From Triplophysa rosa (taxonomy: Eukaryota > Chordata > Actinopteri > Cypriniformes > Nemacheilidae): a stretch of DNA of 64,000 nucleotides. Positions 1 through 13,301 of this stretch are shown in pieces. The DNA lies in contig NW_026634123.1 in the NCBI RefSeq assembly GCF_024868665.1, forward strand, positions 63,162 to 127,161. Direction: 5' to 3'. The number at the start of each line of letters is the position of its first letter. Within the stretch, counting starts at the first letter, position 1. The position numbers were made by a program, and so were the translations under genes. Under the pieces are notes generated by a model. That model did not search any database. It was not told the DNA's origin and saw only the letters and a program-made list of their open reading frames with translations.

Positions 1-1986
1 TAGTATTACACAAAACACAGAATATATATTAAAATAAAATGGGAATTTGAATTAAATACTATGATTGAAGAGGAAACATGGGAAGAACTATATGCGAGGG
101 TTGTCATAAAGGAATAAATAGTCAATTATAGAGAGAATTTGAATGGAAAGTAAAAATGAGGTATTTCAATACACCTTATGTGATCTTTACTTGCTTGCAA
201 ATGAAGATGGATATTTTTTGCAAAGATGGAAAAACATCAAAATATACTTGGATACATAACTAAGAGAGGTTAGAGAGACTATGATAAACTAATGTAACAT
301 TAATCTATGTAACAGTTATTTGTCTTACAAATCTCTTCAGGGTTATTATCTATTGAATTAAGGTTTCCTCTGTTAGGAAAATATATTAATGACAGAGATA
401 TATATATTTTTTCTTTATGTGTTAAGGGTTTGAAAATGGAAATGTGAATGTTTGGCAAAAATCTAAATAAAAAGTTGAAAAAAATTGTCTGTTTTGGGGC
501 TTTGACGATTATTTGTATGTTTTACGGCTTTGACATTTAATTCTCATACATTTTTTATTTGGCTTTGAAACGACCATATTGTTCTGAATATAAGACTGTT
601 TTTTTTCTTGGAAATACATTGGAAAGAATGGGTTCATCATATATTTAAGGTGCAGGCTTTTACGTGTCAGTTATTCAACTGCCAAATAGGCTACTTGTAA
701 ATTGAGTCAATTGATCATTGAGGCCACCATTAAAAACTATCAGTCATAGAAAAGCTTCTAGTCAGTTTTTTTCTCACTTGCAAGATTACAATAATATTTT
801 ACTTCTATGTTAATGACATTTTGGTAGGCTGGTTTTCACACTGAGATTAGTTTAAATAATATTCAATTGTACTACAGGTTATTTTTATGGTATATGCTTT
901 AAAGTTTTTCTCAAAAGTGAAGCTAGTGGTTAGAGAGTCAGACTCGTGACCATAAGGTCGCCGGTTCGATTCTCAGTGCCGGCGGGGAACGACTGCGGTG
1001 CCCTTGAGCAAAGCACCTTACCCCGCTTGTTCCCCAGCGCTGCAATGATAGCTGCCCACTTGTGTTCACGACTTGCAGTGTGTGTGTTCACTACTCACTG
1101 GATGGGTTAAATGCAGAGGGTACATTTCGGGTATGGGTCACCATATCTGACAAATAGGTCACTTTTGCTAAAACGGGTCAGCAAGTTATGCTTTTTCATA
1201 ACATACAACACAAGCAAACCTACGTCAAGGCGGGTAAAATATATAGCACATTTTATTACTCTACAATTATACTAAACTTTTTAGCATATAATAAAATCCT
1301 AAAATGGCATGTCTTGAATTTTCTAAAACATTCGGGCAATATAATTTTTTTCTGAATGATAAAACTTCTGTCTCCAAGAAAATCTTGCTGTGTGTGAGCA
1401 CAATACATTTCTATAATGAGGAATCAGGATTTTCCTGTGGTTGTTTAAACCAGCCACCGACTTCTCATTGCTTGTGTTTTGCTTACAGAAAATAATTCTT
1501 TGTTAACAGTCAGAAAATCTCACAAGATCACCAGGTTTGTGAGATGTTTACAGTCAAGCGGTTACAGCTACTTGAATTGCACCTCTTCCAGTCTCTGTTT
1601 GTATTGTTTAAGGTCAGTTACATGTTTGTCATGTGCAGGTGAAAGCCATGAGGTGTTGTGTAAGTGAGAGAAACACAATGAGTGTACTTAAAGACTATTT
1701 TAAAGTCAGACCGTAACTCTGAGCATTTGTGCCTTTCAATTTGTGTATCACACTGAATGTTTTTATTTTGTGATACCAACCAGCTGCATGCAAATAATCC
1801 CGTTTACACAGCTACCCAGGCACCGTGAACAGTTTAGAGCAGGGTCTGCAAGGCAGAATAAGGCAATTTTTTGTTGCATAAATTATTTTATTGCTGTTTT
1901 ATGCATTGCCACAATGCATGCATTGTAGAGTAGATCATTTCTGAGAACACACAAAATAAATAAAGCTCTTTTATTCTTTTTGCTAG
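1..1986 (+). other. Intron sequence of pdxk
   Basis: AT-rich DNA before the first visible pdxk exon. I looked for the two missing N-terminal exons and did not find them here. The only recognisable feature is the SINE at 917-1165. Short open frames around 1304-1928 have no family resemblance. Confidence 0.6.
917..1165 (+). mobile_element. tRNA-derived SINE
   Basis: The head looks like a tRNA gene: an A-box-like stretch (TGGTTAGAGAGTCAGACTC) and a B box GGTTCGATTC about 40 bases later. A non-tRNA body follows, ending in GGGTATGGGTCACCATATCTGACAAATAGGTCACTT. The same body occurs inverted at 5406-5690, so this is a dispersed element and not a tRNA gene. Confidence 0.85.
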
Positions 1987-4900
1987 GATATGAACACTGG
2001 AAAGGTCAAGTGTTGACTGCAGAAGAATTGCAAGTGCTGTACGATGGACTCAGGCTCAACAATGTGAACCATTATGACTATGTGTTAACAGGTAGAGTCA
2101 ATACCTCCTTGTAATTCATGTTGACTGTGTTTTTCTAGTGTTCAGGGCCCATATTCTTAAAGCTTCTAAGAATCCTCTAAGAAAGCTCTTAATTTATCTT
2201 AAAAACTTCTACGTAGGAGTCTTAGCTTAAAAACGATTCAGGACCAATCTGAGAGAAACTCTGAGCAAGGAATAGACAAAAACTTTTATTTTAGTGAGGA
2301 GGCGGGGCTGACCCCGTTGCTATGTATGACACAGTCTTTTAAAGACTGATTGGTTGGTTGACCAAGAAGGAAAAAAAGAGTGGTTTTAAGTAAAGGGTCA
2401 TTAGTTTGAAATTGCACATGTCTTTTTTCCTGTTTTACTGTACTCATGCACACGTGCACACACACTATATATATATATATATATATTCTTTCTTTTTTTA
2501 TTTACCATGCTGTTAATGTCAACATATTTGATAGAAAATGAACAGTGACACAATAAGTTTCTGTAAGTGCTGTAATTGTTTGTGATCTCTGGTTGTGACA
2601 GAACCAAATCATCTCTGCTGCATAGCTGCATTTATCCAGTTGCTAAATATGTTAATGTAGTGATTTCTTCTATTTCTGGCGCTATGACATTTCTGCTCTG
2701 TTTTGGAGATGTTAGCGTGTCTCTAATAGGATCGGTCACAAACATCTAATGTGTCGTGTCTTATTAACTCACTGTCATTCAATTAAATGTCATTTTATTT
2801 CATAGCGCTTTTACAATTTGCATTGCAGCTATAGAAGAAAACCAAAACCAAGATAATCAAAAGCTGAACACACACACACACACACACAAAATCTGATAAA
2901 CCTTAAAAGTAATATGGAAGTTGTCATGCATTGCAACACATTTCTTCTCACTTTTCGTGTTTCGTCCATTTTCTCTGCTGCTAAAGAAACTCTTAAGTCT
3001 CTTAAAAGTCCTCCTCGCTACTCCTAAAATTTTGGACCGTAAGAGCTCTTTAAAGGGTTAATATGCTTTATGAATTACTTTCTTCTTTACTAGGATCTTT
3101 TCTGTAATTCTAAGGGGAAACGCCCACATTTCTAAGAATTTTCTTAGAATTTTGTCACTATAGGAACAACTCTGCGCAAAGATTTTTCATGAATACGGGC
3201 CCAGGATAACACAGGAACAATAACACAGGAACAACTATTAAGTCTTTGATAGTAAAGTCACTTTTTATAATGTCTATGCAATGCTTGTACATGAAACATT
3301 TGTGTACACTGTAAAAATGATTCTGTGTCGTAGTAGATTTCATGAAATTAATTGAGTAAACTTACTTAATACAATTGTGTTCTTGTTTTTCAAATTATTG
3401 AGTGAATTCAACTTAATTTTATCATGTTCAACCCACTTAAACTTGAATGAAGGATCTTTACTTAATTATTTTGTTATTTTGTGGTGGGACTGCATGAATT
3501 CTTTTAGTTAATTTCACTAACTGAGCAGTGAATTTAGAGTTCCCAGCATGCTTTGCATGCGACTGCATTAGTAGAGTCATTTTTGTGAAAAAGTGCTATT
3601 TCATGTGCTTTACAATAAAATGAAAGACTTGATGGTGTTTATTGTTCCGTTGTCTTTAAGATTTAGAAGAGATTCTGTTTGTATTTTTGAGTTTCGTGGT
3701 TACCATCGTTCAGAAGAGCGGTGCTTGTGCTTAGGTCATGGGAGAGCTCATGATGTGTGTTTCTTCACTCAGTGAACAGTAATGGTGCTAATGCCAGTAC
3801 TGAGGCAACTCTCAGCTTATTTGTGCAACATACATACAACAATAATAAATGTTAAACTTAAGTTAAAAAAGATCAAGAAGTTAACTCCAATGCTCAAATT
3901 AGTATTTTTAAAATTGATTTTTTTTAAGTTTATCATGTGACGTGTGCTTAAATAATTTAAGTAATTTGATTTGATTTATTCATGGAATATTGCATTAAAA
4001 ATATAATTTAAAGTACTTAAAAATATTTTGTGTAATATTGTTACCATAATTTCTAAAGTAAATATCTGTCATTTTTTACAGTGTATGTGTATTAAATGTA
4101 CAAATGTAATTACATGTTATCATTTCAATTATACAAATGAATATGTTAAATGTTTTCTAACCTCTGTTGTCAGGGTACACTAGAGATGATTCCTTTCTGC
4201 ATATGGTGGTGGACATTGTACAGGAGCTGAAAGAGGCAAATCCCAGTCTAGTGTATGGTGTGTAAATGAAACCGTAACTTGTCACACTGGTCTTATGTAG
4301 CTTGATCTGTAAGAATTATTGGAACGTACGCTATTTTAAACATTTGATAGTGATTTGTTAGTGTTGGAATGTGTAATGCAGCTGTCTTGGATTATTTTAG
4401 TCTTGGGTGGATCTCTGCACATGTATTCACTTACATTGCATTTTATACTGCATCCACGCTGACTTGTTTATGTGTGTTACCTGTGATTCAAACCATTTTA
4501 TGTAGCCAATAAGGCGACAGACCTTCATGAAATAATTTGGTTAACTTTTTTTTGTTTGTTGCATTTTTAGTGTGTGATCCAGTATTGGGAGATAATGGGG
4601 CTATGGTGAGCATATCTTTGCAATATTGGCATTTTAGTCCTAGTGGTTCTCAAAAAATGAACTCTTTATTCATCAGAACCTGTCTATGAATAGCTTTAGG
4701 TGTGGTGTAAAAGTTTGTGTTTAATGAGGCTTAAAGATAATCACTTTGCCATGGTCTGGTTTATTTGTAGTATGTTCCTGAGAACTTGCTGCCAATCTAC
4801 AGGGATAAAGTGGTGCCAGCTGCTGACATAATTACACCCAATCAGTTTGAAGCAGAGTAAGTCTATATATATTATGAAACAAATCTGAACCCAAATGTAA

Positions 4901-7900
4901 TTAAAACTGTGGTTGGATTTACAGAAACCTCGCCACTTTTAAGTATGTTGCCAAGCCCATCTTAAAGACATCTGTCTGGGTGTGTCAGTAATCTCAATAC
5001 ACAGTGTGCAAATTTTTCTGTATATTTGTTTCTCTCATAGGCTACTTACTGGCAGAACCATCAGTACAGAAAAAGATGCGGTTGAAGTAAGTTTGCATCA
5101 GCTGTTCTTGTGAGTCATTGTCTGTTTCTCAATATGTGTTCTTCAGTGGTCTTGTGTTCTCGCTCTATGTCATCAATAACCATCAAAGTCCGGTTCCGAT
5201 ACTCAAGAACACAAGAACAGAGAGCGCATGGAAGCCCAAATGTGTTCTTAATATCAAGGGTGCATTGAATGCAACCTTGCGCGTACTGAACCCGCTTGAA
5301 GTCCCATAAGTCATTGCGGCACATCTGTCCGAGTTCGTTCTTCCGAGGCTGCCTCTGTTCCTTGTCTGTTCTTTGTGTTCTTGGAATTGAGCCATCCTTT
5401 GTTAAGTGAAGTGAAGTGAAGTGACCTATTTGTCAGATATGGTGACCCATACCCGAAATGTGACCTCTGCATTTAACCCATCCAGAGAGTAGTGAACACA
5501 CGCACAGCAAGTGGTGAACACACGTACACCCGGAGCAGTGGGCAGCTATCACTGCAGCGCCCGGGGAGCAAGTAGGGGTTGTGCCTTGCTCAAGGGCACC
5601 TCAGTCGTTACCCGCCGGCCCTGGGAATCGAACCGGCAACCTTCTGGTCACGAGTCCGACTCTCTAACCATTAGGCCACGACTGCCTCAGTATCTGAGGT
5701 CACTTCGGTGGACAGCTATTCAAAAATTAATTTCTTGTTTATGTGAAGTAACAGTTCTCAGTTCACAATAAAATGTATATATAGACTTGTTTTGAAATAT
5801 ATCAATTCTGTAACTGCTTTAATAATCAGTTCTTATTTCCTAAGACTAGCTGTTCCTTCTATTTACCTTTAACTGCTGATCTAATCAGAGTAAAAACTTA
5901 ACTGTTGTATTTCAGGTCATGAACTTGCTGCATTCAAAGGGTCCACATACAGTGGTCATCACTAGCTCTGACCTGCCCTCTCCTCTGGGTGATCAGTACT
6001 TGGTTGCCATGGGGAGTCAGATAACAGGTAGATAATTTAAATGAATACAACTTGAATGTGAAGGTAGCGCACAAGGTGTGCTGCTATTATGCCAAAAAGA
6101 GGATCCTGTTTTAACTGTAAGTTTTAGCCTGTTTTTAACTATATATATATATAGTATAATAGTATAATTCAGTAGGGGTTATAGCTGTCAAGAGATATAT
6201 TGGGTTTTAAGCTGAAGAAGTCATTGTTTTGAAACACTTGGTTATGCAGGGTTAGGGTCCAGGTGAAGCATTGCCTTATAATTATGTTGGCTTGACAGAG
6301 CCAACATACTGATCTTGTATCTAAGCTTATTATTATTCTTCTACTGTTCCCCCAAATTTCTGACTGCTACTCCTCCTAGAGCTTTCAAACTACATCCACC
6401 AAACTTTCCACAAACCTTCAAACTGGTCTGACTTGAGTTGCTATATCTTTTTGAAGGCTCATAACTCAAAGTGAGGATGTCGTAGAAACTTGCGGTTACC
6501 ACGTTTGAAGAAGCTGGCAGGCTCTGTAAGAACTTACCTCACAGTGGGGTGTAAGTTGCACCCCTGGGGCGTAAGAGCCCCCCAAAATTCTCCATTGACT
6601 TATAATGGGACAGGAAACATGCCCATATAAGGCGTCATAACGGTCCCATGTTGAATAACTTCGCAGTACAACCACTTTGAGACAAGGGGGTGGGCTCATT
6701 TTACTCAGGCAACCAATCAGTATCCCAGGAACTTCCTTAAGCTACGAAGCCACGCCCATAGCAACCATTTACAGCAAACTAGCAATCGCTCCCATAGACT
6801 CCCATTATAAAAAGTCCATATGGATATCTTTGCAACACAGTGTCGTAGAGACAAGGGGATGGGCTCATTTGACTCAGGAAGCTACGAAGCCACGCCCATA
6901 GCAACCATTTACAGCAAACTAGCAATCGCTCCCATAGAGACTCCCATTATAAAAGTCCAGATGGATATCTTTGCAACACAGTGTCGTAGACACTTCGAGA
7001 CAAGGGGGTGGGCTCATTTTACTCAGGCAACCAATCAGTATCCCAGGAACTTCCTTAAGCTACGAAGCCACGCCCATAGCAACCATTTACAGCAACCTAG
7101 CAACCGCTTCCCATAGACTCCCATTATAAAAAGTCCAGATGGATATCTTTGCAACTCAGTGTCGTAAAGACAAGGGGGTGGGCTCACTTGACTCAGGCAA
7201 CCAATCAGTATCCCGGAAACTTCATTAAGCTACGAAGCCACGCCCATAGCAACAAAACATGTTAACTTAGCAACCATTTAACAAGACCTATAACTCTGCA
7301 TCAGAACATCGTAGAGACATGGGGTTGGTTTGTTTCACTTGGTACTTGAAGCAGCATCAATTGGCTTCTGCTAAGCCACGCCCATAGCAACCAAACAGGT
7401 TAGCCTAGCAACCGTTTAGCAATACCTATATCTCTGCATCAGAACATCGTAGAGACATGGGGGTTGGTTTGTTTCACTTGGGACTTGAAGCATCATCAAT
7501 TGGCTTCTGCTAAGCCACGCCCATAGCAACCAAAAACATGACCTTAGCAACCGTTTAGCAGTACCAATATCTCTGCTTTAGAACATTGTAGAGATATGGG
7601 GTTGGGCTCACTTGACTTATGGCTTGGAGTATTATCAGTTGCCAGCTGCAAAGCCACGCCCATAGCAACCAAACCCATGACCTTAGCAACCATTTAGCCA
7701 GACCTACAGTATATCTCTGTATCAGAACAATGAGAACAAAGTTTAATGATAAGTTTAATCGATTTTGAAATAGTTTAACGAAACTATTTCAAACTCTTCA
7801 GGACAGGCTTTGTCAAGCCAACATAAAGTTTGTACTCGAACTTTACTTTCTAGTTATCTTTGACGTGGATGTGGGTCTGGCAGCTTATAAAACAGCTCTG

Positions 7901-10579
7901 TTTATAAAACAGGTTCTGAATCAAAATTCTGATTGGATGAGCAGCATTTACAGTAAAGCCTTTGTAAAAGGTAGATGTGTGTAAAAGCACACACATGTAA
8001 CCATCATGCCACATTTGCCATCTGCTGCGTTGCTGGGTGACTATAACCGGAGCCTCTCATGTTAGTTAGATAACAAAAGATTTATAGATAACAAAAATAG
8101 ATTTAATTAGGAGTCATTATAATAGTTATTATTTGTTAAACAACATAAAGGTACTGTATGTCTCTGGATTACACTGGAGAAATTTACATTTACTGTATAT
8201 ATGTATGCTTAAGCTTTAAGGCTGGGTTCTTCCCAATGTTTGTTCCTCTTCTGTCAACACTCTTAGTAAATATTTCGTTTGACCGTTGTTTCCTTTGGCA
8301 AAATTATACTTATGGTTTCAGTCTTCAGTGGGTTTGACCCAATTTTGAATCTAACTATATATTAATACTGTGTCTCAGTAAGACCAGACGGCACCAGGGC
8401 GACTCTGCAAATTCGTATGGACATACCTAAGGTAGATGCTGTGTTTGTGGGAACAGGTGACCTGTTTGCTGCAATGCTCCTGGCATGGACTCACCACCAC
8501 CCAAATGATCTAAAGGTACGCAAAATGATAACAGACAACAGTATCTACTTCTCATGTACAAGAATCAACAGTTTGTTTTTGCCTTAAGGCAGTATACAGT
8601 TGCCTAAAAATGTATTCGGATACTTAAGCCACAGAATAGGCCTCAATCCATTTTAGAAACAGGTCCGAGGACAAAAATTATCTTATGACAGGGTGTGATT
8701 ATTTGGAATTGATTTAACATTGAAAGGCCAGCAATTTCCCCTAGAATTTACCACATAGAAAAATGTATCCTGGCCAAGATGAACTCCATGGAGAATGAAA
8801 CTTTGATCACATGCAAACAAACCATCTTGTGTTATTTTTCAGCCTGAAAAGTGGAATAAGAGTTAGTCAGAAAAATGTGAGATCACTGATTGATCTTACA
8901 GCAAAAACACCGGATAACCTCGTATTTGAAAATATTTCTTTTTTTAACGCTTTAATTAAATGAAAATTTTACCTAATTTTTCAAACATTGAAAAATTAAA
9001 CATGGGAATATGCTTTATTTATGCCATACTTTTTAAATTTGGAATAAATATTGTTTACAGAATGAAACAAAAATGATAAATTTACCTAAATATATACTGT
9101 ACCTATAAATAAATAGTACATTCAGAAAAACTGAAAATGGGCTTTGAAGTGGTCTCTTTTTCATCAGCTATATTTATAGCTTATTATACATACATTTGTA
9201 AGGGTGGCTTAGTAGTTAAGCAGGTTTTGTTGAACTGTAATGCACAACCCTCTGTATTTTGACAGATGGCATGTGAAAAGACCGTTTCAGTCATGCAGCA
9301 TGTCATTAAGAGGACTATTACTTATGCTAAAGGTAAGGTCAGATGTTGACATGTCTTTATATTCCTTGTCTGTGTCATGTATGTGCACTATTCAAAAGTT
9401 AAACTGGGAATGCATGTTAAATTGCAGTTCAGTTTCTACATTTGAATTTAAATTAGAATTTAAGACGGTACAATTAAAATTAGGTGATTTTTTATTATAT
9501 AACAATCAATATTGCATTCAAACCTCTCACCACACTCTCCCAGCTGCTTAGGTGCAAAGACTTATATCTCAGTAATCCAAAAAATGCAAAAAGGTCTGCA
9601 CTCTAAAAATGTTCATTAAAGTGTTTAAAGTGATAATTAAGCCCAAAAACAAAATTCTGTCATTTACTCACACTCTTGTCATTTCAAACCTGTATGACTT
9701 TATTTCTTCCGCAGAACACAAAAGATAATATTTTGAAAAATGTTGTTAACTGGACTCCATTCACTTGCGTTAGTTTTTTGTCTATACAATACAATAGAAA
9801 TAGGTTTGAAAAGACAAAAGGGGTGAGTAAATGATGACAGAATAAAAAATTTTGGTTGAACTATCTTTCAAAATCCTTTAACGTGGAGGCGAAGAACCAC
9901 CCGACGCAAAGCGGAAAATCCTTAAATGCATGGCTAGCCATGGATTATCCTGATTATACCATGGTCATTTGCCAAGTTTAAAACAAGTTAAAGCTGTTAT
10001 TGATGTTTACAGTAAAATTTTGGGTCAGACGGGTGAAAATGTTATTTTCATGTGTAATAGGATTACATTATATGCAGCACATTCATTTCGAATTGTGATC
10101 AATCGGACTGGAACTACCTGTGCATTAAACGGTAGGTTTAAATGCACACCTTCCAGCCAATCAGAATCGAGTATTCAGACAGACCATGGTATAACGGGAT
10201 GAAAAATATCAAGTTTCACCCTAACCCTTTCACACACACATTCACTACAGCAACAGTATCTCTTCAAACAAAAGCAAAACACATACTATCCACTCAACCA
10301 TAAAAAGTCTTGTTTCACATTACTTATGAGGAAAAAAAGAGTCTAACATGATAATTCTGTCATAACTTCCCTACCCTAATGTTGTTTCAAACCTGTGTGA
10401 CTTGAATTTTTCGTGGAGTGTTTTCAGAATTTAGTGGAGTGTTCATGAACTTTCTTTTTCTCTCAGAGGTGGCATGTCCAAATCAAAAGCCCAGCCCTGC
10501 TCAGCTTGAGTTGCGGATGGTACAGAGTAAAGCAGACATTGAAGATCCTGCCATAATTGTGAAAGCTATTGTATTGTAG
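1987..10579 (+). CDS. pdxk: Pyridoxal kinase, 5' end outside window
   Basis: Phosphorylates pyridoxal, pyridoxine and pyridoxamine with ATP in the cytosol (vitamin B6 salvage). Eight coding exons can be joined in frame: 1987-2091, 4174-4257, 4571-4605, 4771-4856, 5041-5086, 5916-6027, 8379-8515 and 9266-9332, followed by the last exon 10467-10579 ending in TAG. All introns are GT-AG. The translation starts at [10 protein letters not shown], about residue 48 of the roughly 312-residue family, so the exons for the N-terminal part lie before base 1. Visible family motifs are [30 protein letters not shown] and [16 protein letters not shown], where the Asp of GTGD is the catalytic base. The segment between CDPVLGD and MYVPE is a few residues shorter than in the human enzyme. 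The C-terminus ([15 protein letters not shown]) is typical. Introns carry many repeats, none of which breaks an exon. Fish have pdxk paralogues and I cannot say which this is. Confidence 0.95.
2145..3202. mobile_element. Non-autonomous DNA transposon with GGGCCCRTATTC ends
   Basis: The left end reads GGGCCCATATTCTTAAAG and the right end, read backwards, GGGCCCGTATTCATGAAAA, giving imperfect terminal inverted repeats. The interior repeats short CTTAAGA/TCTTAAG-like words and contains (TA)n at 2467-2486 and (CA)n at 2871-2888. There is no coding frame and no clear target duplication. It lies in a pdxk intron. A PIF/Harbinger or ISL2EU origin is only a guess from the end sequence. Confidence 0.6.
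3305..4085. mobile_element. MITE with TACACTGTAAAAATGA ends
   Basis: Terminal inverted repeats TACACTGTAAAAATGA (3305) and TCATTTTTTACAGTGTA (to 4085) bound about 780 bases of AT-rich DNA. The interior has runs such as ACTTAATTTTAT and a GTTCCCAGCATGCTTTGCATG segment. It is non-coding and lies in a pdxk intron. A related short palindrome is at 51237-51475. Confidence 0.7.
5406..5690 (-). mobile_element. tRNA-derived SINE, inverted copy
   Basis: Reverse-complement match to the SINE at 917-1165. It opens with AAGTGACCTATTTGTCAGATATGG and ends with the tRNA-like head, whose B box appears as GAATCGAACC and A box as CGAGTCCGACTCTCTAACCA. A (GTGAA)n tail lies at 5406-5420. The repeat-like segment before it, about 5110-5400, has internal inverted words (TGTGTTCTT...AAGAACACA) and is probably another decayed DNA element. 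Confidence 0.85.
6284..7824. mobile_element. DNA element with 14-bp perfect TIRs and an internal tandem array
   Basis: ATGTTGGCTTGACA at 6284-6297 and its exact complement TGTCAAGCCAACAT at 7811-7824 bound the element. Most of the inside (about 6675-7730) is a head-to-tail array of roughly seven 135-170-bp units. Each has GAGACAAGGGGGTGGGCTC, then CAACCAATCAGTATCCC, then AAGCCACGCCCATAGCAACC. There is no transposase. A short relative with similar ends is at about 51629-51795 in a tekt4 intron. Confidence 0.75.
6675..7730. repeat. Minisatellite-like tandem array, about 7 units
   Basis: Units begin near 6680, 6850, 7000, 7168, 7316, 7450 and 7590 with GAGAYA(A/T)GGGG. The conserved core AAGCCACGCCCATAGCAACC recurs in each. 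Unit 2 lacks the CAACCAATCAGTATCCC part. Later units diverge (GGTTTGTTTCACTTGG in place of GGGCTCATTTTACTCAGG), so copies nearer the 3' end look like an older subfamily. Confidence 0.8.
9622..9872. mobile_element. Palindromic MITE of the 'AGTTCACCC' fish family
   Basis: The left arm GATAATTAAGCCCAAAAACA...TTCTGTCATTTACTCAC mirrors the right arm GTGAGTAAATGATGACAGAAT...GGTTGAACTATC. The centre holds CAGAACACAAAAGATAATATTTTG. This is the commonest repeat in the window. Other copies are annotated at 24270-25760 (interrupted), 53262-53575, 55570-55820 and 57658-57775, with partial copies near 17897-17960, 21700-21900 and 37018-37150. Confidence 0.75.
9954..10197. mobile_element. Short MITE with TTATACCATGG ends
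   Basis: TTATACCATGG at the left and CCATGGTATAA at the right form a short terminal inverted repeat around about 240 bases of non-coding DNA in the last pdxk intron. The class is unknown. Confidence 0.45.
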
Positions 10580-12268
10580 TGCTCTGAACTGTACTAGACA
10601 AAATGAATGTCATAGATTAACATTGATGACTCAGTGGTAACAATCGCACTGTAGATGCTGAATGGTACCACTTTAATTGTATAGTGCACTAAAACAACAA
10701 TGATGTGCTATGAAAAGAAACCGTGAATAATATAGTATTCTGGTAATCAGTGCAGGTGTAGTATCAAAACTAACATTATTCACTTTCCAGTTATACTGTA
10801 GTTGACTGTTTGCATTTTTCTTATGTTACTATGATTTGATGATGCATGCATTCATAATCAAGTATTTTTTTAAAACAAACATTAATTCTATGCATTGTAA
10901 CATATTAGTATTACATTTTATTTTGATCAATGTATAGCCCTATTATTACAGGGTTAGTTTTGTATCCAACACTAAAGCTTTACTGTAACTGTAATCCTCC
11001 TTTATTTGACCATCGCAGTCATTTTTTGCACTTTTTTGATGTGGGATCGAAATCTCACTCCCTTGTCTTGTGGCTAGGATTAGGTGTAGGGTGGTTTACA
11101 GATATATAGGGACCAATTAGGTTGCAACGTCCTCAGTGTATAAACCAATCAGAAGCAATATAGTCAAAATCTCCTAAACCAGTAAATACAAACCTTTGTC
11201 ATAGTAGCCTGTGAATGAACATGTAAGAATTTTATCTGTCAATTGCCCTGTTTCACAGACAAGTCTTAAAACTAGTCCCAGACCAAAATTAATTTTTGAG
11301 CTGTCTTAACTGAAAATAAATTGCCCTGTCATATCTTTAAATATGTCAATGCCATTGTTTTGTCTCAAGATGCACACCAGTAATGTTTTTATCTAAGGCA
11401 TTTTATTAAAAGCCATTTAAATATCCTAATTTAACTAAGGTATAGTCCTGGCTTAAGCTAAACCTTGTCTGTGAAACCGGGCCATAGTTTCTTAAGTGCC
11501 TGAAGCAGATGTATGTTGATAAGACCATAGATGTACTGATTTTTTTTTTTTTAAGATGCCACTAACTCTTAAAATTGTAAAGTGGTGTTCTGCAGTAACA
11601 ATTCCATATGTTTGTTGTTGTTGATAACTAATCCATCCATATAAGGTTTATGTCTGAAGCAACTATCCATTGCTTAATGCATTTTAGTCCTATGATTTCA
11701 CAAGAAAGGTGTTGCTCAGTCAGGCCAAGTGTGAGAAAGTCTATGAAACAAAACAAATGTCTCACTAGGAAAAGGCCAACGTTGAACAGCTGCTTTAATG
11801 TGACAAACATTTGTAATGATTGGCAATCATTTTCATAACATATTTTAATAGGATTAATGATAATAAACTTATCCTTTTCATTTTGATGTATCTTTGATAT
11901 TAATTTCACACATTGAAAAAAATGTTTTGCTGTTTTTTTAAAGAATGTGGGGCTAAAAAGAAATTTTACTTTTAAGTGTATTAGATCGTTTAGAATGTAA
12001 TATGCTCTCCTACTTGAAAGTCGCTACGGATAAAAGCGTCTGCCAAATGAATACATGTAATGTAAATGTTTTAAATGATCACTTGAATTTAAACTTTGAA
12101 TGCAGTGCCAAGTGTATACCAATTATGTTTATGTAACCCTGGGGTACAATGTTTGTTGACAGTGCGAAATGACAGTTACATAGAGTTTACTGACAACACA
12201 GTTTTATTGTTTTCAAACAGAATAAGAGCATTAACATGCTGGACAGTCACACACAGCATGGAGCCATA
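10580..12268 (+). other. pdxk 3' flank with a palindromic MITE and a retroposon tail
   Basis: No coding sequence. 11245-11482 is a MITE with arms GTTTCACAGACAAG...CTTGTCTGTGAAACCGGG. 12000-12066 contains AAGTCGCTACGGATAAAAGCGTCTGCCAAATGAA, a tail shared by many fish LINEs and SINEs. The first AATAAA after the stop (about 11314) lies inside the MITE, so I do not assign the pdxk poly(A) site. Confidence 0.5.
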
Positions 12269-13301
12269 CACTCAAAAAAATGAAACCTTGACTTTAATTA
12301 AAAAAAAATTGTCAACAGGTTCCACAAAATATAATTATGAAAGTTGAAAACAAATATTTCAAGGTTATCTAACTTAATGGGGTTGTTTTAGGAAGAAATA
12401 ATATTTTTGACTCAAGCCAACTATTATCACTAATTTTTACTCAACAAGAGACGTTTGAGTTTAACTTACTAAAGTCAGTTATGTTATATGGACTAACAAA
12501 ATTTACTTAGAAGCTGCATATTACATATTTGTCTATTCAATATAAACTAATGATTTTACAACAAAACATTCAATTCAAGCTTAATTAATCAAAATAAAAT
12601 GCCTTCACTTACTTTAATTTTTACTAGTTAGGTTAAATTAAATCTAGTTTGTCAACAGGTTCCACACAAATTACTTCATTAAACTCAACTCAACATTTGT
12701 TAGTTCCTTTATTCACCAACACAAGAAAACAAATTCTGTTTTACAAAACAGAAAAACACACATTTAAACATACCAATGAGTGACAGCATTTAAAGAGGGT
12801 TATCTTAACCTTAAAATAAAAACTCTGGACACGCTTTACATGCATGTCACACAGAACACTGGTGCAAAAAAAGGTATAATATTTCATATTATATTTCAAA
12901 TTTTCAAATGTTTTCAAGTGCAAAGCAGGCCTTTATGTTAAACGCCACAAACTTTTAAGTGCTCAATGTTGGTTCACTCATACGGTTTGTTTTTAAGCAT
13001 CTGTACACGCTTTACATGACAAAGAAACATGTCACCAGAACAGTGGTGCGTATTACACAAAAAAACACTATTCCAACATCAACTGGATTGGTGGTGGCAT
13101 CTCCTCCCTCAGCATTAATGCTGTAGAAAAAAGAAAAAAAAACTCTGGACACACTTTACAAAGAAACATGTCACCCAGAACAGTGGTGCGTCACACAAAA
13201 AAAAGAAAAGAAAAAAGGTATATAAACTTTAAAGTGTTTTTCAATTTAATGGTTTCAAGTGCAAAGGCCTTCATGTTAAACGCCACACGCTCAATGTTGG
13301 T

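Noticed and set aside
917..990. tRNA gene on the plus strand
   Set aside because: The A- and B-box-like head continues into a body found inverted at 5.4-5.7 kb, and the acceptor stem does not close. It is a SINE.
6675..7730. CRISPR-like array
   Set aside because: Units are direct tandem repeats without unique spacers, inside a transposon of a vertebrate genome.
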